Below, in pieces: positions 57,322-64,000 of a stretch of 64,000 nt of DNA. A program made the position numbers and the translations under genes. The DNA is from Pseudomonas mucidolens (lineage in GTDB: Bacteria > Pseudomonadota > Gammaproteobacteria > Pseudomonadales > Pseudomonadaceae). The DNA is taken from NCBI RefSeq assembly GCF_900106045.1, contig NZ_LT629802.1, forward strand, positions 2,418,001 to 2,482,000, given 5' to 3'. Under the pieces are notes generated by a model. That model ran no database searches. It was not told the origin of the DNA and saw only the letters and a list, made by a program, of their open reading frames with translations. Position 1 is the first letter of the stretch, and the number at the start of each line of letters is the position of its first letter.

Positions 57322-58128
57322 ATGCACAAACACACATCGCGGCGGCCGAACGGGTTCGCCAAATACCGCAACCGGCAAAAGTCCGCCGCCAGCCCGCTCT
57401 TCCGGTCCCTGCCGGCCTCTCGGCAACGCGCGTTGCGGCGTAATTTGATCTTTATCGGCACGACCCTGGGCGGCATCCTGTTGCTCAGTCTGCTTTCCCG
57501 GGCCTTCGCAGCCGGCGGCCCCTATGTGGTTGACGACGGCGCAATCAATGCGCCCGGCGAATGCAACCTGGACGCCTGGTACACCCGCAATCGACATGAT
57601 TCCTCGACGCACCACACAACCCTCTCGGCCGCCTGCACGCCCAAGGCATTACCGAGGGTGCAATGGGCGGCTGTTATCGAGGATGACGAAACCGAGACTC
57701 AAGTCAGCCCACAGTTCAAGGCCTCGTTATGGTCATGGCCGGACGCGGGCATTGAGATCGCGATAGCCGGCGCGACGCATGTCGCGGTGCATCGTCGGCA
57801 TGCCTTCGAGGGTGCGGAGTTGGGTGTCCCGCTTACCTGGCAACCACGGGACGCACTGCGCTTGAACGTCAACGCCGGCTGGGCCCACGCCTATGACGAC
57901 GGCGAGCAGAACCAACGCCTGGCCTGGGGCGTCGGGTTTGAGTACAGCGTCGCGGATTCAATGACATGGGTCGCCGAGCGATACGGCCGACAGCATGGCG
58001 ACCAGGCCTGGCAGACCGGGCCGCGACTGCATGTCGGCAAACGTCTGGATGTCGATCTAGTGATCGGGCGCAGCTTGGTCGAAGACCGGGACCCATGGCT
58101 GACGACAGGGGCGACGTTGCGGTTTTAA
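57322..58128 (+). CDS. Predicted outer-membrane or periplasmic beta-rich protein linked to mgtA
   Basis: A 268-residue protein with a long basic N-terminus (about 40 residues, RRPNGFAKYRNRQK) before a hydrophobic segment (FIGTTLGGILLLSLLSRAFA) that ends like a signal peptide. The mature part has alternating beta strands (LRLNVNAGWAHAYDD, LAWGVGFEYSV, LDVDLVIGRSL) and ends in phenylalanine (GATLRF), typical of an outer-membrane barrel. It follows mgtA by 68 bp. A role with Mg2+ limitation is suggested only by position. Confidence 0.65.
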   Translation: MHKHTSRRPNGFAKYRNRQKSAASPLFRSLPASRQRALRRNLIFIGTTLGGILLLSLLSRAFAAGGPYVVDDGAINAPGECNLDAWYTRNRHDSSTHHTTLSAACTPKALPRVQWAAVIEDDETETQVSPQFKASLWSWPDAGIEIAIAGATHVAVHRRHAFEGAELGVPLTWQPRDALRLNVNAGWAHAYDDGEQNQRLAWGVGFEYSVADSMTWVAERYGRQHGDQAWQTGPRLHVGKRLDVDLVIGRSLVEDRDPWLTTGATLRF

Positions 58129-58137
58129 ATCGTCACC

Positions 58138-58887
58138 TCAGGCAGCCTGGCCTTTGGCCTGTTGCTCAAGGCGCAATTGCAGCTCGGGATCAATGTTCAG
58201 CGCGCCCGCCAGTTCATCCAGATAACGACGTTCGGCATCCTGCTGATCATCCACCAACATGACACTGGCCAGGTAAACCTCCGATGCCATCGCCGGATCA
58301 TGGGCATATTCGGCAAAATCGGCAGCACTCAATGGCTTGGCGACTTCGGCGTCCAGCCATTGCTGTAACTGCGGATCGTCGGTGTGGCGCTTGATCTCGG
58401 CATTGATCAATTGCGTTTCCTGCTCATCAATCCGCCCATCAGCCTTGGCGGCCGCGATAAATGCTCGCAACACCGCATGACTGTGCGCTTCGACTTCAGC
58501 GCCGGACAGTTGGTCAACCGTCTGCAACGCCTGCTGTGGCGCCGACGCCTGTTGCCGCTGCCAGGCTTGATACGCCTGGAAAGCCATCATGCCGAGTGAT
58601 GCCAGGGCCGCATAGTTGCTGCCACCGGAACGTCCTTGGGTCGAACCACCCGACGCCGCGCCCCCCAGCATTCCGCCCAGGCCGCCGAGCCCACCGAGCA
58701 GATCCCCAAGCCCGCCGCCGCCCGACGCGGTAGCGCCAGAACCACCGCCACGAAGCAAGCCGCCCAATAAACCACCCAGACCACCAAGCCCGCCTGCCCC
58801 GCCTTGGGGTGCAGCCGAACCGCCTTGTTGTGTCATCGAGGCCTGACCGGCTCGCAGCAACTGTTCGAGTAAATCGCTGGTGTTCAT
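58138..58887 (-). CDS. DUF533 (YebE-like/TerB-fold) protein with glycine-rich linker
   Basis: A 249-residue protein. Residues 1-20 form a helix, residues about 25-85 are almost wholly glycine with Ala, Ser and Leu (low complexity), and the C-terminal about 130 residues are a TerB-like helical domain (AFIAAAKADGRIDEQETQLI, LSAADFAEYA, YLDELAGALNI). YebE-type proteins belong to inner-membrane stress responses in enterics; their function is unclear. It is convergent with the preceding gene, 9 bp away. Confidence 0.85.
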   Translation of the reverse strand: MNTSDLLEQLLRAGQASMTQQGGSAAPQGGAGGLGGLGGLLGGLLRGGGSGATASGGGGLGDLLGGLGGLGGMLGGAASGGSTQGRSGGSNYAALASLGMMAFQAYQAWQRQQASAPQQALQTVDQLSGAEVEAHSHAVLRAFIAAAKADGRIDEQETQLINAEIKRHTDDPQLQQWLDAEVAKPLSAADFAEYAHDPAMASEVYLASVMLVDDQQDAERRYLDELAGALNIDPELQLRLEQQAKGQAA

Positions 58888-58974
58888 GGTGACGCTCTCC
58901 TTTGAGCTGTGCTCCAGACCAAGAACAATAGCCGTTCCTCCCTATAACGCCAAGATCACGCGGCCAGCGTCGAC

Positions 58975-59445
58975 TTACCGATTGGCATCCGCCGCAGCAA
59001 ACTCGGCGTAGGCCTGTAACAGGTGCGAGAATTCTTCAGATTCGGGAAGCTGCGCAAAGCTGTGGACCGCAGGTGTGGATGCCCATGGCAGCTTCTCGCT
59101 GGTCCAGGTTTCCATGAACGGAACGTAGTTCCTGGCATCATCCAGCAGGGGCGCTCGCAAGTTGACCAGATCATCAATACCGTGAGGGCGTGTGAACAGC
59201 CAACTCATGCAATGCGCGCAGAAATAATGGCGTGCGGCACCGTGGAGCCCGCCGATCACTGGCTCGCCCTGGTTGATGGTAAAACCAGCCTGAGGTATGA
59301 GCGCGCTGAGGGAGAAGGCACTGGAGGACATTTTCTGGCAGCCGGTGCAATGACAGGCCATGGTGATAATCGGCTTCATACTGACGGTGAACCGTACCCG
59401 ATCACATCGGCAACCACCTTCCCAACAAACCCTTTCAACGCTCAT
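58975..59445 (-). CDS. GFA-family zinc protein
   Basis: A 156-residue protein of the GFA (glutathione-dependent formaldehyde-activating enzyme-like, Mss4 fold) family. Zinc cysteines are in GGCRCDRV, ACHCTGCQKMS and FCAHCMSW. Despite the family name, most members have no proven activity. ATG 59445 is chosen because AAAGGA lies 7 nt upstream; a GTG three bases earlier is also in frame. Confidence 0.87.
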   Translation of the reverse strand: MSVERVCWEGGCRCDRVRFTVSMKPIITMACHCTGCQKMSSSAFSLSALIPQAGFTINQGEPVIGGLHGAARHYFCAHCMSWLFTRPHGIDDLVNLRAPLLDDARNYVPFMETWTSEKLPWASTPAVHSFAQLPESEEFSHLLQAYAEFAAADANR

Positions 59446-59511
59446 CACTCATTCCTTTTGACAATTTGTATAGGCCGCAAAACTTCTGCGCCGGCGAGTC
59501 ATTCGCCCACT

Positions 59512-60147
59512 TCAAGACACCGGATCACGACGGTAGGCAGCCAACAGCACCCCCATCGTCATTAACAGGCCGCCCGCGCCCTGATTGAAATGCTGCAAAT
59601 GTGCCGGCCGCAGGCGGCTTAACAAACGCGCCCCGCACACGGCATAAAACATCATGGTCATCACGTTCAGTACACACAGCGCCAGCAACAGGCAGGCGTA
59701 CTGCGGCAGTTGGGGTTGAGTGCTGTCGACAAACTGCGGCAGGAATGCCGACATGAACAGCAAGGCCTTGGGATTGGAGATCGCTACCAGAAAGCTGCGG
59801 GTGAAAATACCCACTGAACGAGCGCCGGGGTCGGTCCCCTCGCCCACTGTTGGCAATGCCGCTTGCGGTGCGCGCAACATTTGCCAGCCCAGCCAGACCA
59901 GATACGCCGAGCCGATCCACTTCAGCACCTGGAACAACCCCTCGCTGGCTGCAAGTAACAGTCCGAGACCGCACGCCACCGCCGTGACCAGCAGCGCATC
60001 GGCAAGTACCGCGCCCCCCATGCCCCAGGCCGCCGCCCGCAACCCGTGACGTGATCCGTTCTGCAACGCCAATAGCACCGTTGGCCCCGGAATCGCGATA
60101 ATCGCGGCGCTCATCGTGATAAATACAAATAATGTAGTAAGAGACAT
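59512..60147 (-). CDS. LysE/RhtB-family exporter
   Basis: A 211-residue inner-membrane exporter with about six hydrophobic segments. The signature IAIPGPTVLLALQNGSRHGLRAA is near residue 18, and FLVAISNPKALLFMSAFLPQF follows. RhtB-type members export threonine, homoserine or other neutral amino acids. ATG 60147 begins MSLTTLF. It is the second LysE-type exporter in the window and lies 66 bp after the GFA gene on the same strand. Confidence 0.88.
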   Translation of the reverse strand: MSLTTLFVFITMSAAIIAIPGPTVLLALQNGSRHGLRAAAWGMGGAVLADALLVTAVACGLGLLLAASEGLFQVLKWIGSAYLVWLGWQMLRAPQAALPTVGEGTDPGARSVGIFTRSFLVAISNPKALLFMSAFLPQFVDSTQPQLPQYACLLLALCVLNVMTMMFYAVCGARLLSRLRPAHLQHFNQGAGGLLMTMGVLLAAYRRDPVS

Positions 60148-60291
60148 CAGGGCTTCCCCGCAAGAGCGGCCTCGTCGGAGCCAACAGTTGGCGAATGATC
60201 CACCAAAACCTCCAACGACGCCTAGCCCCAGTTCAACTCCACGCAAAAAAAACGGCGATATAGGCTAATGCCGATCAGTTAAGCAGCGGAA

Positions 60292-60330
60292 CCTGTGGGA
60301 GTTTGGCTTACTGACGGGCATCAGCAATAT
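60292..60330. repeat. Degenerate single REP-like sequence
   Basis: CCTGTGGGAGTTTGGCTTACTGACGGGCATCAGC resembles the common Pseudomonas REP pattern (TGTGGGAGC.GGCTTGC..GCGATGGCGGCATCAG) but is decayed and unpaired. It lies in the 296-bp gap 60148-60443, which otherwise shows no gene. Confidence 0.3.
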
Positions 60331-60443
60331 AGGCCCGATGTCGAAGCCGCCGTGGCTCCAGCAAGGCTGGACACGGCAGGCAAATGGAACTTGACTCATC
60401 CAGCGCCTGCTCAGCCTCGCTGAAACTCGACAGTTCCTAGCGG

Positions 60444-60635
60444 TCAATCATCGTTTGATACCGCCCTCGGGCGAGCCTTGTACCCTGGCAACGCCGCGGC
60501 ATAGGCCAGCGCCTGTTCACGGGAGCCAAACGACGCCAGTCGGTCGTCCCGCGTACAAACCCGCCATGGGCCGCTATTGACCCGGACGATGTCATAGCCG
60601 TTAAGGTGCATCTTGTTCAACATTGGAACGCTCAT
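60444..60635 (-). CDS. Small conserved hypothetical protein
   Basis: A 63-residue protein. YDIVRVNSGPWRVCTRDDRL and FGSREQALAYAAALPG form a beta hairpin plus helix like DUF2188-type small proteins. ATG 60635 is preferred, with GAGAGG 6-8 nt upstream; a GTG two codons earlier is also open. Function unknown. Confidence 0.6.
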   Translation of the reverse strand: MSVPMLNKMHLNGYDIVRVNSGPWRVCTRDDRLASFGSREQALAYAAALPGYKARPRAVSNDD

Positions 60636-60847
60636 AGTCACCTCTCTTCATCCAGAGATAATCGAGGAGTTGCCTGACTTACCATACACCCGGACAAGCG
60701 GTAAAAAGCTACCGAGCGTCGCACGGATATGGGTTAAGGGGCACAGCCACTTCTTGCGACTATTGACGGCCATTGGTCAATTGTCCCAGAGCAGAATGTT
60801 GTAGGCCGTGACGAGGTGAACACTGCACCTGAGCACACTCTCACTGA

Positions 60848-61777
60848 TCAATCCATCCGCCCGAAAAATTCGGACTCACTCTGCAACTGCTCTTCCAGCC
60901 ACCCGATCAATGCTTGCACCTCGATCCGGTCCGCCTCGCCCTGCTGCCTGAAAACCGATATAGCGTCGGGTAACGGGACACTTTGCGCACAAGGCCTCAC
61001 CAGCGCACCATTTTCAATGAGTTTTCCGGCAGTTCGGCGCCAGCCCATAGCAATCCCATGGCCTTCCACGGCGGCCTGAAGCATCAAAGGATAACTGTCA
61101 AAAAAACAATGATGAGCATAACCCTCCGATGTCTGCCCAAACGCCTGCAGCCAGCTATCCCACTCCATCAAGTGAGGTGGCGTGGCGCTGTGGTGTAAAA
61201 GCGTGTGGAGGCGCAGATCGCTGATGTCCAGTGACTGACGGGCGCTCAAGTAATCGGGACTGCATACGGGAAACACCTCATCGGCGGCAGTGAACGCCAG
61301 AACATGCGAACCGCTGGGGCGACCGGTGCTTTGCAAGGCCACGTCAAAATGGTCACTGAACTCAGCCAGCGGGCGGGTGGATGTCGCGACCTGGATCTCG
61401 ATTTCCGGGTGTAGCTGATGAAACGTCGACAGGCGTGGCATCAGCCAGTAAAACGCCTCGCACAACTGGCAGAGCAGAACGACACGGTTTTTGCGCGGTG
61501 ACTCACGCAGGTTGACGGCACTGGCACTGATACTTTGCAGCGCGGCACTCACCACGCGCCCCAGTTCACGCCCTTCCTGCGTCAGGAAGACGGCGCGGTT
61601 GCGCCGGTAAAAGAGCTTCAACCCGAGATTATCTTCAAGCCCGCGAATCTGACGACTGATTGCGGCCTGGGTGATGTGCAACTCATCCGCAGCCTTCGAG
61701 AAGCTCTGCAGTCGAGCGGCCGCTTCAAAGGGCAGCAAACTGGCCAGCGGCGGCAATGACTTTCCAAGCATATTCAT
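60848..61777 (-). CDS. LysR-family regulator (GcvA-like)
   Basis: A 309-residue LysR regulator. The N-terminal helix-turn-helix (FEAAARLQSFSKAADELHITQAAISRQIRGLE) is followed by an effector domain (FDVALQSTGRPSGSHVLAF, EGHGIAMGWRRTAGKL) of the GcvA type. It diverges from the EamA gene at 61869 across 91 bp, the standard arrangement for controlling that transporter. Effector unknown. Confidence 0.9.
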   Translation of the reverse strand: MNMLGKSLPPLASLLPFEAAARLQSFSKAADELHITQAAISRQIRGLEDNLGLKLFYRRNRAVFLTQEGRELGRVVSAALQSISASAVNLRESPRKNRVVLLCQLCEAFYWLMPRLSTFHQLHPEIEIQVATSTRPLAEFSDHFDVALQSTGRPSGSHVLAFTAADEVFPVCSPDYLSARQSLDISDLRLHTLLHHSATPPHLMEWDSWLQAFGQTSEGYAHHCFFDSYPLMLQAAVEGHGIAMGWRRTAGKLIENGALVRPCAQSVPLPDAISVFRQQGEADRIEVQALIGWLEEQLQSESEFFGRMD

Positions 61778-61868
61778 AATCTGAGGTTATGCATCCAAGG
61801 CCGAGAACTCGTTTGTAGCATATCCCGCAGGCTGTGCAACATAAGCTGAATACCTCGCGGATCGGCAG

Positions 61869-62855
61869 ATGACCTCTATTCATTCAAACATCACTATCGG
61901 CGTGTCCCTCGCCGTGGTCGCGACCCTGAGCTGGGCACTGAACTTCATCGCCCCCTACGTCACGGGCGGGTACAGCATCTATGACTTGATGCTGATCCGG
62001 TTTCTGATCGCCGGTACGCTGGGGGTAAGCGTGGTGCTGCTTTGTCGTGCGCAGTTCCAGCTCTTGCTTGGTCGCCAGGCGTTTCTCGCCGCGGGGCTGG
62101 GTGTGATCGGCTACCTCGGGTACAGCACCTGTATTGCCGCAGGGGTTATTTTCGGCGGCCCGGTGCTGACTCCGGCGTTTATCGGCATGGTGCCGGTCTT
62201 GCTGGCGCTGCTCAGCAACGCCACGCAAAAAACACTTCCATGGCGCAGACTGACGATACCCCTGACGTTTTTGACGGCCGGGCTGCTACTGTCGAATATC
62301 AGCAGTCTCCATCAACCCCTTGCAGCGAATAGTTCGTGGCCGTTAGGGCTGTTTTTCTCCGTCAGCGCCGTGGTCCTGTGGCTCGCATTCAGCGTGCTGA
62401 ATCAAAAAGCCCTGAAGCACCTCCCAGCCAATGCGACGGGTATCTGGACAGGACTCATGATGGCGGGCGCCGGTCTGGGTACCTTGTGCCTGTTACCTGT
62501 TGTGCAGACACTCGAACTGCTCAAGTTGCCGTCCCTGGGCTTCAGTATTTCCCTGGCCGGCCAGGTGTACCTGTGGGGCTTTGTGATCGCCGTGATGTCT
62601 TCGCTGGTCGGGGCCTGGGCCTGGAACGCAGCATCCCGTCGCCTGCCCATGGTGCTTTCCGGGCAACTGATTGCCCTTGAATCGCTGTTCGCCAGCATGC
62701 TTGGCTGGTTATTCCATCAGCGACTGCCAAGCCTTTTGGAAGCTTCAGGCCTCACGGCGGTTCTTGTCGGTGTGGTCATGGCGGTTCGTATCATCCTGAC
62801 GTCAATCGCAAGCCCGCCCGACTCAAGGCACTCGGTTGAAACCCACCAAAGCTGA
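61869..62855 (+). CDS. EamA/DMT family permease
   Basis: A 328-residue inner-membrane protein with ten hydrophobic segments in two EamA repeats (SWALNFIAPYVTGGYSIYDL; VWGLFFS-type second half, LPMVLSGQLIALESLFA). It is predicted to export a small metabolite. It is divergent from a LysR regulator that probably controls it. ATG 61869 begins MTSIHSN. Confidence 0.88.
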   Translation: MTSIHSNITIGVSLAVVATLSWALNFIAPYVTGGYSIYDLMLIRFLIAGTLGVSVVLLCRAQFQLLLGRQAFLAAGLGVIGYLGYSTCIAAGVIFGGPVLTPAFIGMVPVLLALLSNATQKTLPWRRLTIPLTFLTAGLLLSNISSLHQPLAANSSWPLGLFFSVSAVVLWLAFSVLNQKALKHLPANATGIWTGLMMAGAGLGTLCLLPVVQTLELLKLPSLGFSISLAGQVYLWGFVIAVMSSLVGAWAWNAASRRLPMVLSGQLIALESLFASMLGWLFHQRLPSLLEASGLTAVLVGVVMAVRIILTSIASPPDSRHSVETHQS

Positions 62856-62881
62856 CGACCCGCCGTCATCTGCGCGGATCG

Positions 62882-63595
62882 TTACTGCACGGGCAAGAAG
62901 TTCATCAACAACAGACTTTGCGCATAGTTGAGCGCCACGCGCCGGTAGCGTTCGTCGAGCATCTGGGTCAACAGGTCGAGGCGCGCGACTATCTTGCCGA
63001 ACTCCACCGCAAAACTGAGGTTGCTGGCCTCCTCCGATATTTCGTTGGAGAACAACAACAATACCCCGTTGGCATCCTGACGCTGGCTGAGCAGCCATGT
63101 CGCTTTTTCAATATTGCGCGCAGCATTGCTGACGAACTGGGGGTTGATCGAGTCCGTTACATAAAACTCGGTACGCCCGCCATGTGCGGTAACGAGCATG
63201 CTGCCAATCGCATAGATAAAGGCCCCAACCCGGTCGCCGTGAAATTCCGCACTCAATGAATAGCTCAAAGCCTCCAGATCGCGACGCGCCCCAAGCGCGG
63301 GTAACGGTCGACGCTCCTCGATGGCCTGACGGACTTGCCGAGCGGCACTCACGGCATCTGGATAACCCGATTGACGCCACTGGCTGGGATTACGCAGATA
63401 GAGCTTACTCATCAGCAAATACAGGCTTTGCAGGTTGTCGTGCATGCCCAGCGTCGCCATCCGGTCGACACTGGTTTGAAACAGTTCATCAGGCTTGCCA
63501 TCACTGAACTGCCGGGCGATATCACGCCCCTGTTGCTGGCTGCAGCCAGTGGCACAGAGCATCAAGACTGCCGCCAATATCAGCGGCCAACGCAT
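62882..63595 (-). CDS. Hypothetical lipoprotein
   Basis: A 237-residue predicted lipoprotein. Signal MRWPLILAAVLMLCATGC ends with the cysteine at residue 18, then a mostly helical domain (LQSLYLLMSKLYLRNPSQW, AEFHGDRVGAFIYAIGSML, SNEISEEASNLSFAVEFGKIVARLD). Starts at 63631 or 63637 would add 12-14 residues before the signal; 63595 gives the best signal length. The family is unknown, but the pattern is conserved-looking. Confidence 0.7.
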   Translation of the reverse strand: MRWPLILAAVLMLCATGCSQQQGRDIARQFSDGKPDELFQTSVDRMATLGMHDNLQSLYLLMSKLYLRNPSQWRQSGYPDAVSAARQVRQAIEERRPLPALGARRDLEALSYSLSAEFHGDRVGAFIYAIGSMLVTAHGGRTEFYVTDSINPQFVSNAARNIEKATWLLSQRQDANGVLLLFSNEISEEASNLSFAVEFGKIVARLDLLTQMLDERYRRVALNYAQSLLLMNFLPVQ

Positions 63596-63820
63596 CCAAT
63601 AAGTCACAAAAACAGGTAACGTGCGCTCCATCAGCACCCAGTCTGGTTCTTCTGTCCACGCGGAGAATCAGCGTGGTCGGGACAGACATAGAGCGGAAAA
63701 ATCAAAAAAAGTGCGGTGGCGAGGGTCAGATTGTTGAGAGGAGTACCCGTCAATACAGTTGCGCACCTGTAACACAACGCACCCGGCACATAGGCCGGGC
63801 TCGTCAGTTCAAGTCGACGC

Positions 63821-64000
63821 TCAGTTGTCAGGATGCTCGCTAGCCACCGAATCGGCAGCATCCACATCCGACATATCTTCTTCGAGAGGCGCTTCGTCGT
63901 CTGGCGCCAGAGGAACTTCACTTTCGTCGCGCTGTGGATCATGCCCAGTTTCGTTGTCGGTACCACGCGTTACGACCTGCTGGGATAGGTTACCCGGCGC
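63821..64000 (-). CDS. C-terminus of an acidic protein, 5' part outside window
   Basis: The minus-strand frame entering at position 64000 stays open for 59 residues to a TGA at 63821. It reads APGNLSQQVVTRGTDN, then a strongly acidic tail rich in Asp and Glu (APDDEAPLEEDMSDVDAAD). Codon use is gene-like, whereas the alternative frame there looks random. The protein is not recognised from this part. Confidence 0.6.
   Translation of the reverse strand, partial: APGNLSQQVVTRGTDNETGHDPQRDESEVPLAPDDEAPLEEDMSDVDAADSVASEHPDN

Noticed and set aside
55643..57337. 564-codon minus-strand frame opposite mgtA
   Set aside because: The mgtA frame has all P-type ATPase motifs; the antisense frame has none.
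63631..63966. 111-codon minus-strand frame near the right edge
   Set aside because: The overlapping frame entering from position 64000 has better gene-like composition and a clear acidic tail; this one reads as random sequence.

Overview
The window reads as chromosomal DNA of a Pseudomonas, most likely from the P. fluorescens complex. The grounds are high-GC coding sequence, an MvaT-type H-NS analogue, hpd, gloA, ahpC/ahpF, gor, galU, a modABC operon, a CSS-motif/EAL protein and a REPIN-like inverted pair of REP sequences of the kind known from P. fluorescens. The species call is an inference from gene content. No rRNA, tRNA, CRISPR array, prophage or complete insertion sequence was seen.

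Layout. Positions 1-3222 hold a minus-strand fatty-acid type operon (acyl-CoA synthetase, 3-hydroxyacyl-CoA dehydrogenase, thiolase running off the edge). Positions 3505-15407 are mainly a signalling island: a TPR protein, a KaiC-like ATPase translationally coupled to a hybrid histidine kinase, a REPIN, then a response regulator and a tightly overlapping minus-strand set (three-receiver CHASE3 hybrid kinase, CheR, CheB, receiver-kinase) with another stand-alone receiver. Positions 15423-24920 mix lipoproteins, a racemase, RarD, HPPD, a CSS/EAL c-di-GMP protein and an MvaT paralogue. Two divergent or co-oriented gene pairs here are broken by internal deletions (Lrp plus GNAT; EamA plus LysR).

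Positions 25120-32867 carry detoxification and oxidative-stress genes (gloA, ahpF, ahpC with an OxyR-like site, gor), interrupted by a solitary tyrosine recombinase divergent from a KfrA-like coiled-coil DNA-binding protein, and then galU. Positions 33171-38486 hold small proteins followed by an alkylation-repair group (2OG-Fe(II) oxygenase, alkB, ada) whose two promoters share an identical 18-bp motif. The Ada protein lacks three of the four zinc cysteines expected in its N-terminal domain.

Positions 38486-46866 contain a CGNR-type regulator divergent from an alpha/beta hydrolase across three inverted repeats with exact 56-bp phasing, a nitronate monooxygenase, modABC behind a ModE-like palindrome, topoisomerase IB and a frameshifted ABC-F ATPase. 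Positions 46863-64000 are mostly transport and regulation: type-2 argC with LysR, AzlCD, an orphan ArsB pump, two LysE-type exporters, MgtA with an unusual leader region, a DUF533 protein, a GFA protein and a LysR/EamA pair.

I found no large foreign island. The least explained pieces are the recombinase/KfrA-like pair, the 56-bp repeat promoter, the cysteine-poor Ada with its shared motif, and the KaiC/CheB/CheR signalling island. Functions are assigned from recognised motifs in the translations. No database search or folding program was run.
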